Source: Lumbricus rubellus (lineage: Eukaryota; Annelida; Clitellata; Crassiclitellata; Lumbricidae). Taken from it: a stretch of 64,000 bases of DNA. The position numbers and the translations under genes were made by a program. The stretch is from NCBI GenBank assembly GCA_945859605.1, contig OX243814.1:39311877-39375876 (forward strand), in the 5' to 3' direction. The notes under the pieces were generated by a model that saw only the letters and a list, made by a program, of their open reading frames with translations, was not told the DNA's origin and did no database searches. Positions 39,217 through 50,610 of the stretch are shown one piece after another. How positions within the stretch are numbered: the stretch's first letter is position 1; each line of letters opens with the position of its first letter.

Positions 39217-39486
39217 CAGTTGCGGCGCCAGAGGACCATCCATTTTTTCGCATGCAAAATTCAAATATTTCCACGATGAGCCCTTCCCCCCCCCAAAAAA
39301 AACACAACCCAAATGACTAAAAAAAAAGGATCGTCAGGAATTTTGGCGATGAAAAATGAAAAATTTGGACGAGATATCGACCGGATGACTAAAAAAAGGT
39401 TGTCAGACATTTTGGTGAATCAAAATGGAAAATTTCCTCCGTGAGTTCAGCCCCACCCCTAAACTGAAATACTGGCGCCGCCACTG
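39217..39486. mobile_element. hAT-type MITE in intron 2 of receptor A
   Basis: Ends CAGTTGCGGCGCCAG...CTGGCGCCGCCACTG, 270 bp, with perfect 8-bp flanking ACGTCTAG (39209-39216 and 39487-39494). The interior repeats GATGACTAAAAAAAGG..TGTCAGACATTTTGG modules. Confidence 0.85.
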
Positions 39487-39573
39487 ACGTCTAGCATCAA
39501 AATTGAATGGGTACTTTTCACTTTTTAGATCAGAATTCACAAGGCAAAGCTTATGAACGCGGCTCTCACTTAC

Positions 39574-39882
39574 CCAAGACGACCAGATCAGCGCCTGCGT
39601 TTAGTTTTCCAGGCTCTTGGCAAACGTAATGTAACGGAATTTCCTTTCTTGTCCTCACTCTAAGTGTAAATTGGCCTTTTAATGATTTATCAACCTCACA
39701 GTATTCTGCATAATTCTTCGCAAATTTATGCCCGGTATAGATTATGCTCAACGAAGCAAGCGTTTCATTTATTATTTTCCAAACCAGATTGTCATCGCTA
39801 TTTGTCGTACAATTCCAGATAGCAAAGTTTCCTTCAACCACCGCTAGGTTTTTAGGCACAACAGTCAATTCGGCTTTACTAC
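39574..39882 (-). CDS. IgSF receptor A, exon 2: first (V-like) Ig domain
   Basis: The acceptor AAATGCAG and donor G|GTAAGTGAG give a 309-nt phase 1-1 exon of 103 residues, the classic symmetrical Ig exon. It has Cys in AIWNCTT, the core Trp in LVWKII and Cys in HYVCQEPG, with GADLVVLG at the end. It is paralogous to exon 2 of receptors B and C (PKN.AV.EG, GQF.LR, CxEPG) but strongly diverged, making A the outlier of the cluster. It is predicted to be extracellular and N-glycosylated (several NxT/S). Confidence 0.8.
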
Positions 39883-42039
39883 CTGCATTTACAAAGTGGC
39901 ATATATCATTCGCAAAATTCAGCGACATCGGCTCATATTAACCATTGTATAACCAATATAATTTATTATGCCTGAGATTTACTAAATTTACCAAAAGGCG
40001 TAATTATTTGGTTTGCTAGGTGTGGCTCCTCCTCGGCTAAGCTTATAATAAACACCGACCTGTCTTATGGTTCGGACATTCATTCATTCATTCATTCATT
40101 CATTATTAGAATTTATATAGCGCCTCTTCAAGAAACTACTCAGAGGCGCTCCCAGCCCAGCCACGACTAAAGAAAAAAGATTACAGGGACTTGAGAAATA
40201 AAGATTGACTGGTCAGGTGGAGGAGATGGAGGTTTGGGGGGAGGTCATTCCAAATTGACGGCCCCACAATCGAGAAGGCTCGGCGCTGTCTGGTAGCTAA
40301 GCGAGCCCGTGGAACAAGCAGTTGTCCCTTCGCAGCGGAGCAAGCTTTTGTATCACAATTCTAGCGAAATATCTATTGAAAACTGCGTATAATTGAAAAA
40401 ATATATGCAGCAATCAAAATTTAAAGTGACTCTAATGTTCTATTTTAGGTGTCCTGAGCTGGGCAACTGGAATCTAGATGGTGATACTCTAAGTGTTCTT
40501 AAGTGTTCTAAAATCTAAATGCCCTAAATCTAAAGCAAAATTGTCTAGTAGGAATAAACATGTAGGCTATGTTAGTATCACTGTTCAAAACAAAGCAAAT
40601 GGAAATTAATTTGCAAAAAAGAACACACACGGAAGTGGCTTTTTCAACTTCTCCTCCTCACGGGGGATACGATAATTAAGGGACATTCTAGCAAGAGTCT
40701 CGGCGGTTTAGATCTTGATGGTCATGTTACGGTCTTAAGCTTGTAGTCCATCTTTTCTCATGGAGTTAGGTAGCAGAGTCTCGGTCATGCGTAGCTGTAG
40801 TTTCTCGCGAAGTGCTTGCACAACAATGCACAATGGCACATCCATAATATATTATTCAGAATGAGTGTATGCGTGTGTAGGCTATTCTTGTCCGGAATCC
40901 ACAGTTTTCAGCTATTGACCCGAGACCTTGCACTCAGACAGAGGGCTATCAGGACCACACAGTGCAGGGGCTGGCGAATCCCTCTTACCATGGGCGGAAA
41001 CCTAGAAGGAACAGATGGGACGGTACCCCAATAAAGGGGTTGGGGACGGCCCATGTATTCCCCCCCCAATTATCGTTGAGCGTCAAGACTATAAAAAAAG
41101 TCATCAACTTTTTCGGGCGGTGAAAATATAAAATTTTCTTTACTTTTCGGCCAGATGACTAAAATAATCTCGCGTCTTTCCTTCGGCCACTCGTTCGCCC
41201 CCCCTCCCAAGTGTCCGCCCAGCTTTCCGCCCATGCCTCTTACTATGGGGGTGGATTCGAAGCTATTCAACTGAGACATGGCGGCTAGAAAAGTGCAGTA
41301 AAGATGCTGGGTGGAGTGGTGGATGAACCAGAATTTGCGGGGGAATGCCTGATTAGGTCATTCGTGCCTATAGTTTACCTCCAGGTTCAGATGGCCACCC
41401 ATCCTCGCAGGAGGCGTGGACGGGGTTGGGGCAGGAAGGGGAGGACGGGCGTATCTAAACCCTAAATTTTCCAGGACGCGCCAAGTGTCCCAGATGGGTA
41501 GAAGCGTGGTGGGAAATTACGGAGGGCATCCCATCTTGTAGCCTAAATTCATATTCACGAATATGCTTCCCATTATGATTTCAGGTCTTTCTCAAAATGT
41601 GCGTTCCCTGAACAAGTTGAATCTGAGAATTGATAACGATCGTGAAAGGCAGATGAAGCTTAAAGCATTGAGAACTGTTACTAACCCTTGTCACTCACAT
41701 GTACTTTATGTGCCACACATCTTGCCATTACAAAGTCACAATCCATGGATGAAAAGTATCAGGTCTTAGTAATGGAATTAGAGGCCCACAACATCTGTGC
41801 ATCATCACTGGACAAAAAGCTTAGCTAATATCTTATCATTGTCCAACTAGTTCTGGATTCAATCGACATAATGGATGCACACCAGGTCCTGCATAATTAT
41901 ATATGCCTGCATGCAATTGTATAGTGTATACAAACACAAATGCATAAGCACACATTTAGTCCATAAGTAGATATTTATAACTCGGCAAATTATTCAAAAC
42001 AAGTCTTGCACCAAAACACATCTCTTGTGACCTACTTAC
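39883..42039. other. Intron 1 of receptor A
   Basis: About 2.16 kb between the leader exon and the first Ig exon. It holds an (ATTC)n run at 40077-40104, the dispersed repeat at 40105-40330, and the hairpin module GACTAAAA..GTCATCAAC near 41085-41170. No further exon was recognised. Confidence 0.6.
40105..40330 (+). repeat. Dispersed TATATAGCGCC repeat, copy 1
   Basis: ATTTATATAGCGCCTCTTCA and a matching TCAGAGGCGCTCCCAG can form a hairpin. A body follows with ATTCCAAATTGACGGCCCCA. Related copies are at 48725-48985 and 52545-52990. This type is common in marine invertebrate genomes; its class is unresolved. Confidence 0.6.
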
Positions 42040-42112
42040 CTGGTACAAAAACGACTAAAGCGCCTAATAGCCACGCCGTCCTGCAAGTCATGTTGATCGT
42101 GGAAACTCGCAT
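42040..42112 (-). CDS. IgSF receptor A, exon 1: signal peptide
   Basis: The ATG at 42112 opens 24 codons plus one base before the donor G|GTAAGTAGG, phase 1, matching the acceptor of the first Ig exon. The peptide has a basic start then a hydrophobic core (TAWLLGALVVFVPG), a typical secretion signal. A second in-frame ATG lies at codon 8. The start completes a three-exon gene of 320 residues. Confidence 0.75.
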
Positions 42113-43654
42113 TACGCCAATCGACAAGTTTAAACCAGTCGCATGTGCTATACTAACGAAACAACATACATTGTACCAGTAATTAATTCAATTATTTTTA
42201 TAGGCCTATAAATTCCTGATTTAATTTATGTTAAAAATTCTTATAATAATCATCTAATAACTTTTCATACTACAGACTACAGCGCTGTAACTGACCGCGC
42301 GATCACAAGACCTTCCCTCATCTTCAGTCCACATCCTGAAATTAAAAGGCTACTGTGAAACGTGTTGTTTGCGCACATAATCATGTATAATAATATTATC
42401 ATGCAAAATAATAGTTATCCATATTTGAACCTACCAATCAATCTACAAATTCTACATGTACCTGCATGCATGCCATACATGCATAGATAATTATAGGCCT
42501 ACACAAGTAGTACACATACATACGCAAATGCACTTACACGTCAAAACCAGCATTCGTACGTACATACATGCATGAATGATTGCATTGTAAACATTATTAT
42601 TTCCAAGAAAGGAAATTGAAGGTGTTTACCTTAGTTCACGAGAAAACTTCAGTTTCGCTTAAACCTGCTGAATCAAGACTCCTTTGTTTAATTATTTCTG
42701 ATGATTGTCTTAATCGCCGTTGAGCTGGTAGCCCGGTAAACACGTACAGTACACGTCGTACAGCTAATTATAGGCCCACATACGCCGAAAACCGCACGAC
42801 GACACTTTTTACCCCCATCACTACTGGACCTTCATTATAATCCGGGCAGGTCACGGGGTGCTGACCATGATAACGCTAACACAGGGAAGAAGCGATACTG
42901 ACTGCTTTGAAATAGACAGAAAGAAGGGGGTAGCCGAGGCATTAGGACAAAGACACAGACAGACAAATGGATAAACAGTGTCAAACATAAAGCAGAGGTA
43001 GTAGTTGGATGAAGATTTTCTAGCCGCAGCAGAAGGAAGCTGGGTATGTGTGTGTGTACACATGGAGATATGCACTAGGGTAAAATAATGTATCTATAGA
43101 AGAGGGGGTATGAATATGGAAGAAGACGTACAGCAAGAAATAGCGAGCACGCATGAGAGAGTGTATGCACAATTGTAGTAGTAATAATAATGATTCTCTG
43201 AATATATGAAGGTTATTTCATAACAATTATATATTATTTGACATGATACTTAATAAAATCGTTTTAAACTTTTATTGCATTACTTTTTGAATCGACAAAA
43301 AAGTGGGTTGCCTCACTAAGAGTGATAGGGGGCCTACAACTTTTGTTCTGTCAAACATATTTTGATGAAATCTGGCCATCATGTGTAAATATGAATAAAT
43401 TATTGTCTTTAAGCCTGTAAAAATTGATTTGGAAATTCTTACTTCTGACCAAGATAATGGTAAAAAAAACTTAGGTGTTCTTTTTATGGACACCCTTTAT
43501 ACACGGTGATCCAGCATTAATGAACTAACTTTGCATGCATATAACTTAGCTAATTTGTGGAATTTCATTTTACTTTATGTGCCAAATTAAACACATTTAA
43601 CTCTAGTTTTGACTTCTATAAAGTCAAATTGGTACTTTTTTAGGTTTCAATTAT
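42113..43654. other. Upstream of receptor A, no coding sequence recognised
   Basis: A possible minus-strand donor-like site (AAG|GTAAACACC near 42625) could belong to a non-coding 5' exon of receptor A, but this is weak. The rest shows only random frames and a short TG run near 43045. Confidence 0.35.
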
Positions 43655-44215
43655 ATGCATCGTTGTCGTCATCATCCTCGTTCTCATCATCAGTTCTATG
43701 GTCACCGTAGTCACCGTCGTCGTTCTCATCCTCATTCTTATGTCTAGGGTCATCACAGTCGTCGTTGTTGTCATCATTCTCATACTCATCATCATTTATC
43801 TATGTTCACTGTAGACGTCGTCGTCATTTTCATCCTCATAATCTTTCCAAAGCCATCTTAGTCATCGTCGTTGTCATTATCCTTATCTTCGTCAATCATC
43901 ATCATCATCTCTGTCTTTATTTGTGGGTCTCGTCGTCACTCATCCTCATCATTATTTCATGGTCATCATAGTCGTCGTTGTTGTCATCATCTCATTCTCA
44001 TCATAATTTTTAAAGTCATCGTAGTCGTCGACATCCTTGTCATCATTATTATGGTCATCGTTATCGCCATCATCCTCATCCTCAAAAGCAATTTTATGAT
44101 CATCACTGTCGTTGTCTTCGTCATCCTTTTAATCGTCGTCAACTCGTCATCATCATCATTATCGTCAGTCGTGTGGTAATTTTGTTCGACATCATCGTGG
44201 TCGTCATCGCCATAT
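43655..44215. repeat. Imperfect (TCN)n trinucleotide tract
   Basis: About 560 bp consist mainly of CAT, CGT, CTC and GTC triplets in imperfect arrays. Poly-acidic or poly-Ile frames through it are artefacts. Confidence 0.85.
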
Positions 44216-44638
44216 TGGTATGAAAATCTAGACATCATGCGAAAGTGTGTGATTTGCTAATCAATAATAAAACCCGTAAAGGCTGGGTAAGTGGCACAGG
44301 TTGAGTGGTTTGGGTAAAGCGCCACAGGTGGCGTTTCTCTTAGCGTCGCTGTTTAATAAGCTTCCACTAGGTGGCGAATCTCTTCATATCCGTTTTACGG
44401 TGAGATACCGTGATTACACGTCCCAGAGGAATTTCGTTCGCAATAATTCGACCTTTACTTGTATATGCATAAACAGTAGTCGACAAAAAATGCTCAATGG
44501 CATTCAAGAAATAATGTCATTTACCGTTAAATCAAGGCAATTTCTAAGTGCTATCTCTCTGAAAACGAGAGCGATATTTGTGCTCTTAGAATTTTCATCT
44601 TATGACCTGTGCAACCTTAGCACATTGCATAAATTATA

Positions 44639-45070
44639 CACTGTGTCCGGACAAATTCCAAGGCTCTGGTATATGAATGAAAAAACTATAGTAGATAATA
44701 ATCAATTAGAAAATTTTAAAACCTTTTTGATCCGTACATAATTACAAACAAAATTCTTTGTAATTATTAATTTGAGGAGTAATGCAGGAGAAAGTATACA
44801 AGACAAAGGTCAGAAACATCGAAGAACTCCGCGAGCGAATTGTTAATGCTTGGGATGAACTTGATCAACTGGTCGTCGATGTTGCTGTTAGTCAGTGGCG
44901 TGTACGTCTCAAAGCATGCGTGGAAGCCAATGGCGGACATTTCGAACATAAATTGTATAGTTCCATAATATTTCAGGATTAAACTGTTTCTGGAATTTTA
45001 AAAATCTATTAATGTTTACTAATTATTTTTATATTTACCGTAGAGCCTTGGAATTTTTCCGGACACAGTG
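44639..45070. mobile_element. Mariner/Tc1-type deletion derivative
   Basis: The ends CACTGTGTCCGGACAAATTC and AATTTTTCCGGACACAGTG are inverted and continue with CAAGGCTCT. Both flanks are TA (44637-44638 and 45071-45072), the mariner target duplication. It spans 432 bp and retains a transposase C-terminal piece. It inserted into the dispersed repeat that continues at 45073. Confidence 0.8.
44782..44982 (+). pseudogene. Transposase C-terminal fragment (IS630/Tc1/mariner)
   Basis: The 66-residue frame matches the end of Tc1/mariner-like transposases: a QEKVYKTKVRNIEELRERI helix, AWDELDQ, QWRVRLKACVEANGGHFEH and a stop. The DDE catalytic core is absent. It lies between the inverted repeats at 44639 and 45070, so it is what survives from an internal deletion. 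Confidence 0.8.
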
Positions 45071-45075
45071 TAGTC

Positions 45076-45150
45076 CTTTATGGCCCCTGAACTTAGAGAC
45101 CGATTTCGGTCGAAATCGCACTGTATTTTCCATACGAACAGCTGATAGCA
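45076..45150 (+). repeat. Dispersed repeat, copy 2
   Basis: It matches 26610-26720 (GCCCCTGAACTTAGAGACCG, ATCGCACTGTATTTTCCATA). Confidence 0.65.
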
Positions 45151-45349
45151 AGCAAACATGAAAAGTTGGGGTAGAATTCATTTGCAGGAATTGCGAAAAA
45201 TCTATTATAGCTAGGCTTTATTTGGACAATATTTTCGTGTAATTCACCTGGCCATGGTTCATATGTTATAAACCTGTTATTTTTATTATTATATACATGT
45301 AGGACCTTTACATTAAGCTTACATGGAAATAGGCTACGTGTAATGTTAT

Positions 45350-45460
45350 TTGTCTGCGCGCTTTTGTCGGGGGTGCTTTGGTTCTGTTGCGCGCATTTGT
45401 GTACGCGAATTTGTCTGCGCGCATTTCTCGGCGCGCTTCTGTCCTGCGCGCTTTTGTAAC
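45350..45460. repeat. Degenerate array of GCGCGC(T/A)TTTGT phrases
   Basis: About six copies of TGCGCGCTTTTGT or GCGCGCATTTGT with variable spacers lie directly upstream of the RT remnant, mirroring the array at the 5' side of the LINE at 4334-5525. Confidence 0.65.
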
Positions 45461-45461
45461 G

Positions 45462-46135
45462 GCGCCAATATGGATGCTGTGTCGGAGCATGTAAGAAGAA
45501 AGGTGCCGTGGGATATGCTGTATGCGGATTTGATTTTGTGCTGGCGGCCGATGCAGAGGAAAGGGTGCAGACACATTTTGCGGAGTGGCAGATGGCAGTG
45601 GAGAGCAAGGGCGTCAAGGTAAGCATAAACAAAACAGAGACCATGGTATAGATCTACTCAAAAACAGCAGAGACCGTGGAGATAAAGAGCACCACAGGAG
45701 AACCACCGAAGCAGGTGGAAACGTTTAAATACCTGGGATCGACGATGAATGCGCAAGGAGGATGTGAACAGAAAATCAGGAACAGAATCAAAGTAGCGTG
45801 GCAGAAGTGGAGAGAATTATAAGTATTGCTGTGCGGCATTACAATGCCGACTCACCTTAAGGGCAAAATCTACAAAACAATGCAGAGGCCGGTAATGCTA
45901 TATGGAGGAAAGGCCTGGGCGTTAAGGCCTGGGCGTTAACGAAAAGAGATGAGGGATTGCTGGAAAGAACAGAGATGAGAATGCTGCGATGGATGCTTGG
46001 GATATCACTGAAAGACACAAAACGAAGTGAGAACATCAGGAAGAAGCTCGGTGTGACGTGCATCACTGGCAATGCACGAGAGACCAGGCTGAGGTGGTAT
46101 GGACACGAATGAAAAAAGAGGAGGATAGCTGTGCC
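45462..46135 (+). pseudogene. Second non-LTR RT remnant, strongly degenerate
   Basis: In shifting frames the plus strand reads WDMLYAD(D)LIL (RT active-site block), then KYLGSTMNAQGGCEQKIRNR, KIYKTMQRPVMLYGGKAWAL, MRMLRWMLGISLKD and ETRLRWYGHE, the usual order in a LINE ORF2 C-terminal half. Several frameshifts are present, and a short internal duplication (GGCCTGGGCGTTAA twice, about 45914-45940). It is unlike the first LINE in sequence, so it is a different family. Confidence 0.75.
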
Positions 46136-46157
46136 AAAAGAATCATGCAAGCTTGGG

Positions 46158-46393
46158 TGGATCCGCCCCTGACTTGTCTCTGTTTCCAGTGTCTTCTTTC
46201 TTCACTTTGAGCAGCTTAAGGTGTTGTTGTATCACGTCCTCCCGTCTTTTCTACTGTCGGCCCCGGCTGCGTCGAATATCGCAGCCGGGGCCGACAGTAG
46301 AAAAGACGGGAGGACGTGATACAACAACACCTTAAGCTGCTCAAAGTGAAGAAAGAAGACACTGGAAACAGAGACAAGTCAGGGGCGGATCCA
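46158..46393. repeat. Perfect inverted repeat, 114-bp arms, 8-nt loop
   Basis: 46158-46271 and 46280-46393 are exact reverse complements around the loop TCGAATAT. The outer ends read TGGATCCGCCCCTGACTTGT. Frames through it are artefacts. It could be a very young foldback insertion, an inverted duplication of one transposon end, or an assembly/cloning inversion. Confidence 0.9.
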
Positions 46394-46424
46394 GGATTTC
46401 TGGTTAGGGGGGGGGGCGTAAATA

Positions 46425-46560
46425 CAACATACATACATGCATACATACATGCATACATACATACATACATGTACATACATACATACATACATAGCCTACA
46501 TACAATACATACATACATAGGCCTACATACATACAAGAAAACATAAGTACATACATACAT
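46425..46560. repeat. (CATA)n microsatellite
   Basis: Tetranucleotide CATA/CATG run with GCCTA interruptions. It directly follows the perfect hairpin. Confidence 0.9.
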
Positions 46561-47311
46561 AGGCATGTAAGCCCACACACATACATGCATTATTTTGTTC
46601 AGCGCAGTGGTGAAGGGGTATAGGCCTAATTAATATAGTATGCATGTGTAATGCCCTGGTTGCTTGACATTGTTCCAAGTTAGTCAACCAGGCGGGGAAC
46701 AAGACTCCGAATTGTTTCAGAGTTTTTATTCATTTAAAGACAACATGTTGACATTACACGGTAATCGCGACGACTCTGACGACGCTTGACTGATGATCGT
46801 CCAACGCAACCAACCCACCCCAGATTATTACGACGACGGCGACCATGACTGAATCCTTAACTCCTCGCTGCTCTCCTTCTCTGCTGTCTCCTCTGAATGT
46901 CTTAGTTCGTTCATCGGCTCAGCTCGGCCTTCAGCCTCGGCGGCCTCCAGCCTCGCTTGCCCCTCTCGTCTGACTCCTTGCTGACCTTCTGACTGATTTG
47001 ACTGAGCTCAAACTGTGAACTGATTGCTCCCTGAAAACTGCTCGACTCTCTTAGTTGCTTGGCTTGTGGGTCCTGATCTCATTGGTCCATGCCTGGCCAA
47101 TCCAGCCTTCCTTCCCTCTTAGCCTCTCTTAAACGGACTGTAAGTAACCCAGCCTCTATTCCATTCTTCTACTTGTCAGTCTGTTCTCTGTCTCTGTGTC
47201 TCTCTGTCTGTCAGTCTGTCTGTATCTCTTTCTCGACAACTCACTCTCTCTTTCCTTCGTCTACCTTAAGTGTTAGGCCTAAGGCCAGCACTACACATGT
47301 AGGCCTATTAT
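46561..47311. other. Gene-free stretch
   Basis: It contains CT-rich sequence (TCTGTCTCTGTGTCTCTCTG, about 47180) and no supported gene. A TGTAATGCCCTGGTTGCTTG segment near 46648 could be a repeat boundary, unproven. Confidence 0.35.
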
Positions 47312-47364
47312 GTATGTATGATTGTATGTATGATTGTATGTATGTATGTATGTATGTATGTATG
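47312..47364. repeat. (TATG)n microsatellite left of foldback element 1
   Basis: TATG tetramers directly abut the element end TTAGGGTGTCCCA. Confidence 0.9.
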
Positions 47365-49414
47365 TTAGGGTGTCCCATCAAAACATTTTTCTTGAAATTC
47401 TTAGGTCTCACCAGTCATAAAGTTTCCTATGGAGATGATAATATTTGTGTAATTTTTTGGAATTTTTAAAATAATTTTTAGGGGTCCCCCTAGGAGCCCC
47501 AAATTTTAAGTATAGGGTACAATGATATTCGTGTGCAAATATTTCAATATATGAGGCAACGTCATTCAAACCACATATATTTTAGTGCTTATGCATAAAA
47601 TATGATTTGTCCTACAATGTAATTGCTCAAAAATTGTATGCTGTATTGTTCTCAGACTGGTTTTTGCAGTTACTTTATTGAAATTTGACAAAATTGATAT
47701 ATTATGCAGTTTATGCACTGACTTTCATAATAGTATTAGAGTTTGGAATATTATCTAACCATTATTGACTACTATGATAATCCAACCAGTTATTAAGATC
47801 ATAGTTTACTTTGAGATGGCACATCGGTACACAGTACCATAGTACCAAATGTGAAATAGTCACACGTTTGGTCCAATCAGTAGTTCACTACATGTGAAGA
47901 AGTGACTCAAGTGAGTCGTGGTCGGAATTTGGTAAAGTTTGGAAGAAATTTGACCAAGCGAGATCCGGGGATGTAATTAAATGAAGCATCAGCTGCAGAT
48001 CGGACAGTGCGCCAGGATTGGATGCAGGCCTACACTGATACCACAAAAATGGTTAAAACGTTTTAATACATGCGAATCATTATATGTTAAACAGATGACA
48101 TTCTCGTTTCCATATAACAGTAACTAGGCCTACATTTTTATTGAGTATTAATATAACGGCCCGAAGCTGATGCTTCATTTAACATCCCCTGTTAGTCAGA
48201 TTATCGATAAATGTACGATTATCCTGGTCTCAGTATTGCTACAATTAAAGCAATGCAATGCCATTCTTGGTACTTCTACAGTTCAGAGCATGCAACTCTT
48301 GCATTGTTTTCCGATCTCTTAGCACCTCTAAAGAAAGCAAATCTCATACTCCACATGACCCCGAATTAGGATCTCGCTTGGTCAAATTTCTTCCAAACTT
48401 TACCAGAGCTCTTAAAGCTATTTCCAGACTACCGGCATTGACGACAGCTTCTAGAGAGTCCTGCTGCTGCTTCACCATCTGGGAAATCGCATAATTATAC
48501 AGACATTTAATGCTGCAACAAATGAAAAACAGTTCTTATTGCAAGCTGTTGAAAAACACCGAAAGGACTTCCCAAATTCCAACCATGACTCACTTGAGTC
48601 ACTTATTCACATGTAGTGAACTACTGATTGGACCAAACGTGTGCTATTTCACATTTGGTACTGTGGTACTGTGTACCAATGTGCCATCTCAAAGTAGACT
48701 ATCTTGTATGTATGTATATATGTATGTATATAAACATTTATATAGCGCCTTATATAACCTCACGAAGGCGCTTAACGTAGCTACCAGACAGTTCTAAACA
48801 AGTGCGTCTTAATTGTCCTTGAGAATGTTTCATGAGATAAAAGCAATGCAGTATCGCGAATTTTTAATGGAAGACTGTTCCAGTATGAAGGTCCAATGCA
48901 TGAGAAGGCGCGGCTGGCCCGCATCACTGTACGGGAGCGTGGGACTATCAAGTCCCCACGAGTCGCAGAGCGCAGAGACCGACGACCTTAATAACTGGTT
49001 GGGTTATCATGGTAGTCAATAATGGTTAGATAATACTTCAAACTCTAATAATATATGAAAGTCAGTGCATAATTATATCAATTTTGTCAAATTTCAGTAA
49101 AGCAGAGGGCCTAACTGCAAAAACCAGTCTGAGAATAATACAGCAAAAATATTTTGAGCAATTAAATTGTAGGACAAATCGTATTTTGTGCAAAAGCACT
49201 TATATGTGGTTTGAATGACGTTGCCTCATATATTGAAATATTTGCACACGAATATCATTGTACCCTATATTTAAAATTTGGGGCTCCTAGGGGGAGCCCT
49301 AAAAGTTATTTTAAAAATTCCAAAAAATTCCACAAATATTATCATCTCCATAGGAAACTTTATGACTGGTGAGACCTAAGAATTTCAAGAAAAAATTTTG
49401 GTGGGACACCCTAA
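47365..49414. mobile_element. Foldback element 1, TTAGGGTGTCCCA ends, about 600-bp arms
   Basis: The left arm 47365-47975 is matched by an inverted right arm running from about 48370 to 49414, sharing AAATTTGGGGCTCC, TGGTTTGAATGACG, CAGTTTACTTTGAGATGGC-type blocks and AAATTTCTTCCAAACTTTACC. Ends are TTAGGGTGTCCCA/TGGGACACCCTAA. The right arm is interrupted by a dispersed repeat at about 48706-48985. The central 400 bp are unique. No transposase was found. Both outer flanks are TATG repeats. Confidence 0.8.
48706..48985 (+). repeat. Dispersed TATATAGCGCC repeat, copy 2, inside foldback element 1
   Basis: It begins in TATGTATATA repeats, then ATTTATATAGCGCCTTATAT and GAAGGCGCTTAACG (hairpin), and a body with GGCGCGGCTGGCCCGCATCA. 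It breaks the homology between the arms of the foldback element, so it inserted later. Confidence 0.65.
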
Positions 49415-49581
49415 TGTATGTATGTATGTATGTATGTATGTATGTATGTATGTATGTATGTATGTATGTATGTATGTATGTATGTATGTATGTATGTATG
49501 TTTGTATGTAAGTATATATGTATATATGTAATGTATGTATGTATGTATGTATGTATGTATGTATGTATGTATGTATGTATG
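49415..49581. repeat. (TATG)n microsatellite between foldback elements 1 and 2
   Basis: About 165 bp of TATG with a few point changes (49500-49535). Confidence 0.95.
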
Positions 49582-50339
49582 TTAGTGTGGTCCTTAGCTC
49601 CATGTAAAAATATTTTTGTGGAAATTTTAAACGAGGCACCCTCCTAACTTATTCCTTTAGGTTACAAAATATTAACACTGAAAATTTTGAAGGACTTTTT
49701 TGAGTTTTAGGGGTTGCTACCGGACATAACATATATCAATGTAAAGACACAGGCGAGGCATGGAATATTGTATATTGTAGGCTATAGGCTACTATTACCA
49801 GTGTGTGGTTGAATGCACCAATTAAAATAAATTCTGGTGGGCAGTGAACCGTGTTGGAGGTGGACTAGTGGGCTGTGGACTGGTTTGCTATTTGGGTCAA
49901 AACACATACAAACGGGCTTAAAATGTTTTTCCAGTTAATATTTCCATTATTGCATCAGAGCCTTTTCCGACGATAGGTTTATTTCTTCACAACCAATATA
50001 GCAGACTCTGCTTCTGGTTATTATTATTTGTTTGAAGCTTGTTAGACTGTACTTGTTCATGAGTGCCAGTCCACACTCTGTTATGCCATTCACAACTTTC
50101 ACTGAGCTCGCAGTGGCCTAACCTAACTTGAAGTTCTCATCGTTTGACCATGTATCAACGTGTTGTTGGAGAAAACCTGCTGTAATGCTGAAAAATCTCG
50201 TGTTTTCCGCGACAAAATCTTTCAGTTGCATTGAGCTTTTTTCTAGTGGATGTTCAAGCCAAGTTTTGTCCAGAGTAGTAACCTTTTGGCATTTGGCATA
50301 AATGGAAACCCCATAATCTACTTCTTCTTTAGTTCTCTG

Positions 50340-50610
50340 CCGTCAGGCAGGTTCATAAATTATGTCCAATGACGCCATGCACATCTGTCCTGTGCATCTC
50401 TCTTTAGCTATCGGTTACCATCCATTGTCATCATCCAGTCCAGCAGCATTGTTCTTGGTCATCCAGTCCAGCAGCATTGTTCTTGGTCATCCAGTCCAGC
50501 AGCATTGTTCTTGGTCTTCCTCTTGACTTTTCCCCTCCATTCTTTCTTCGATGATGTCTTACTTTGGTGTCACTCCTCATGATGTGGCCAATCCTGTTTC
50601 ACCATAATCA
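50340..50610 (-). pseudogene. LINE ORF2 C-terminal fragment
   Basis: The minus strand reads HMMRSDTKVR, then GGEKSRGRPRTMLLDWM and a decayed end, the GRPR..LLDWM motif closing some RTE-type LINE proteins. It is truncated at both sides within foldback element 2, and the WM block is repeated by a local triplication. Confidence 0.6.
50433..50516. repeat. 28-bp unit repeated three times exactly
   Basis: 50433-50460, 50461-50488 and 50489-50516 are identical (ATCCAGTCCAGCAGCATTGT plus TCTTGGTC). The unit is not a multiple of three, so it breaks the LINE frame. Confidence 0.92.

Noticed and set aside
43871..44238. Frames rich in Ile/Val or Asp/Met on the two strands
   Set aside because: They come from the imperfect TCN trinucleotide tract.
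44301..44741. 146-codon plus-strand frame
   Set aside because: It runs across the mariner terminal inverted repeat boundary at 44639 and has no recognisable similarity.
45308..45644. Overlapping plus and minus frames around the GCGCGC array
   Set aside because: Repeat-driven; the coding signal there is the RT remnant starting after 45462.
47365..47370. Telomere-like TTAGGG
   Set aside because: A single hexamer at a transposon end, not an array.
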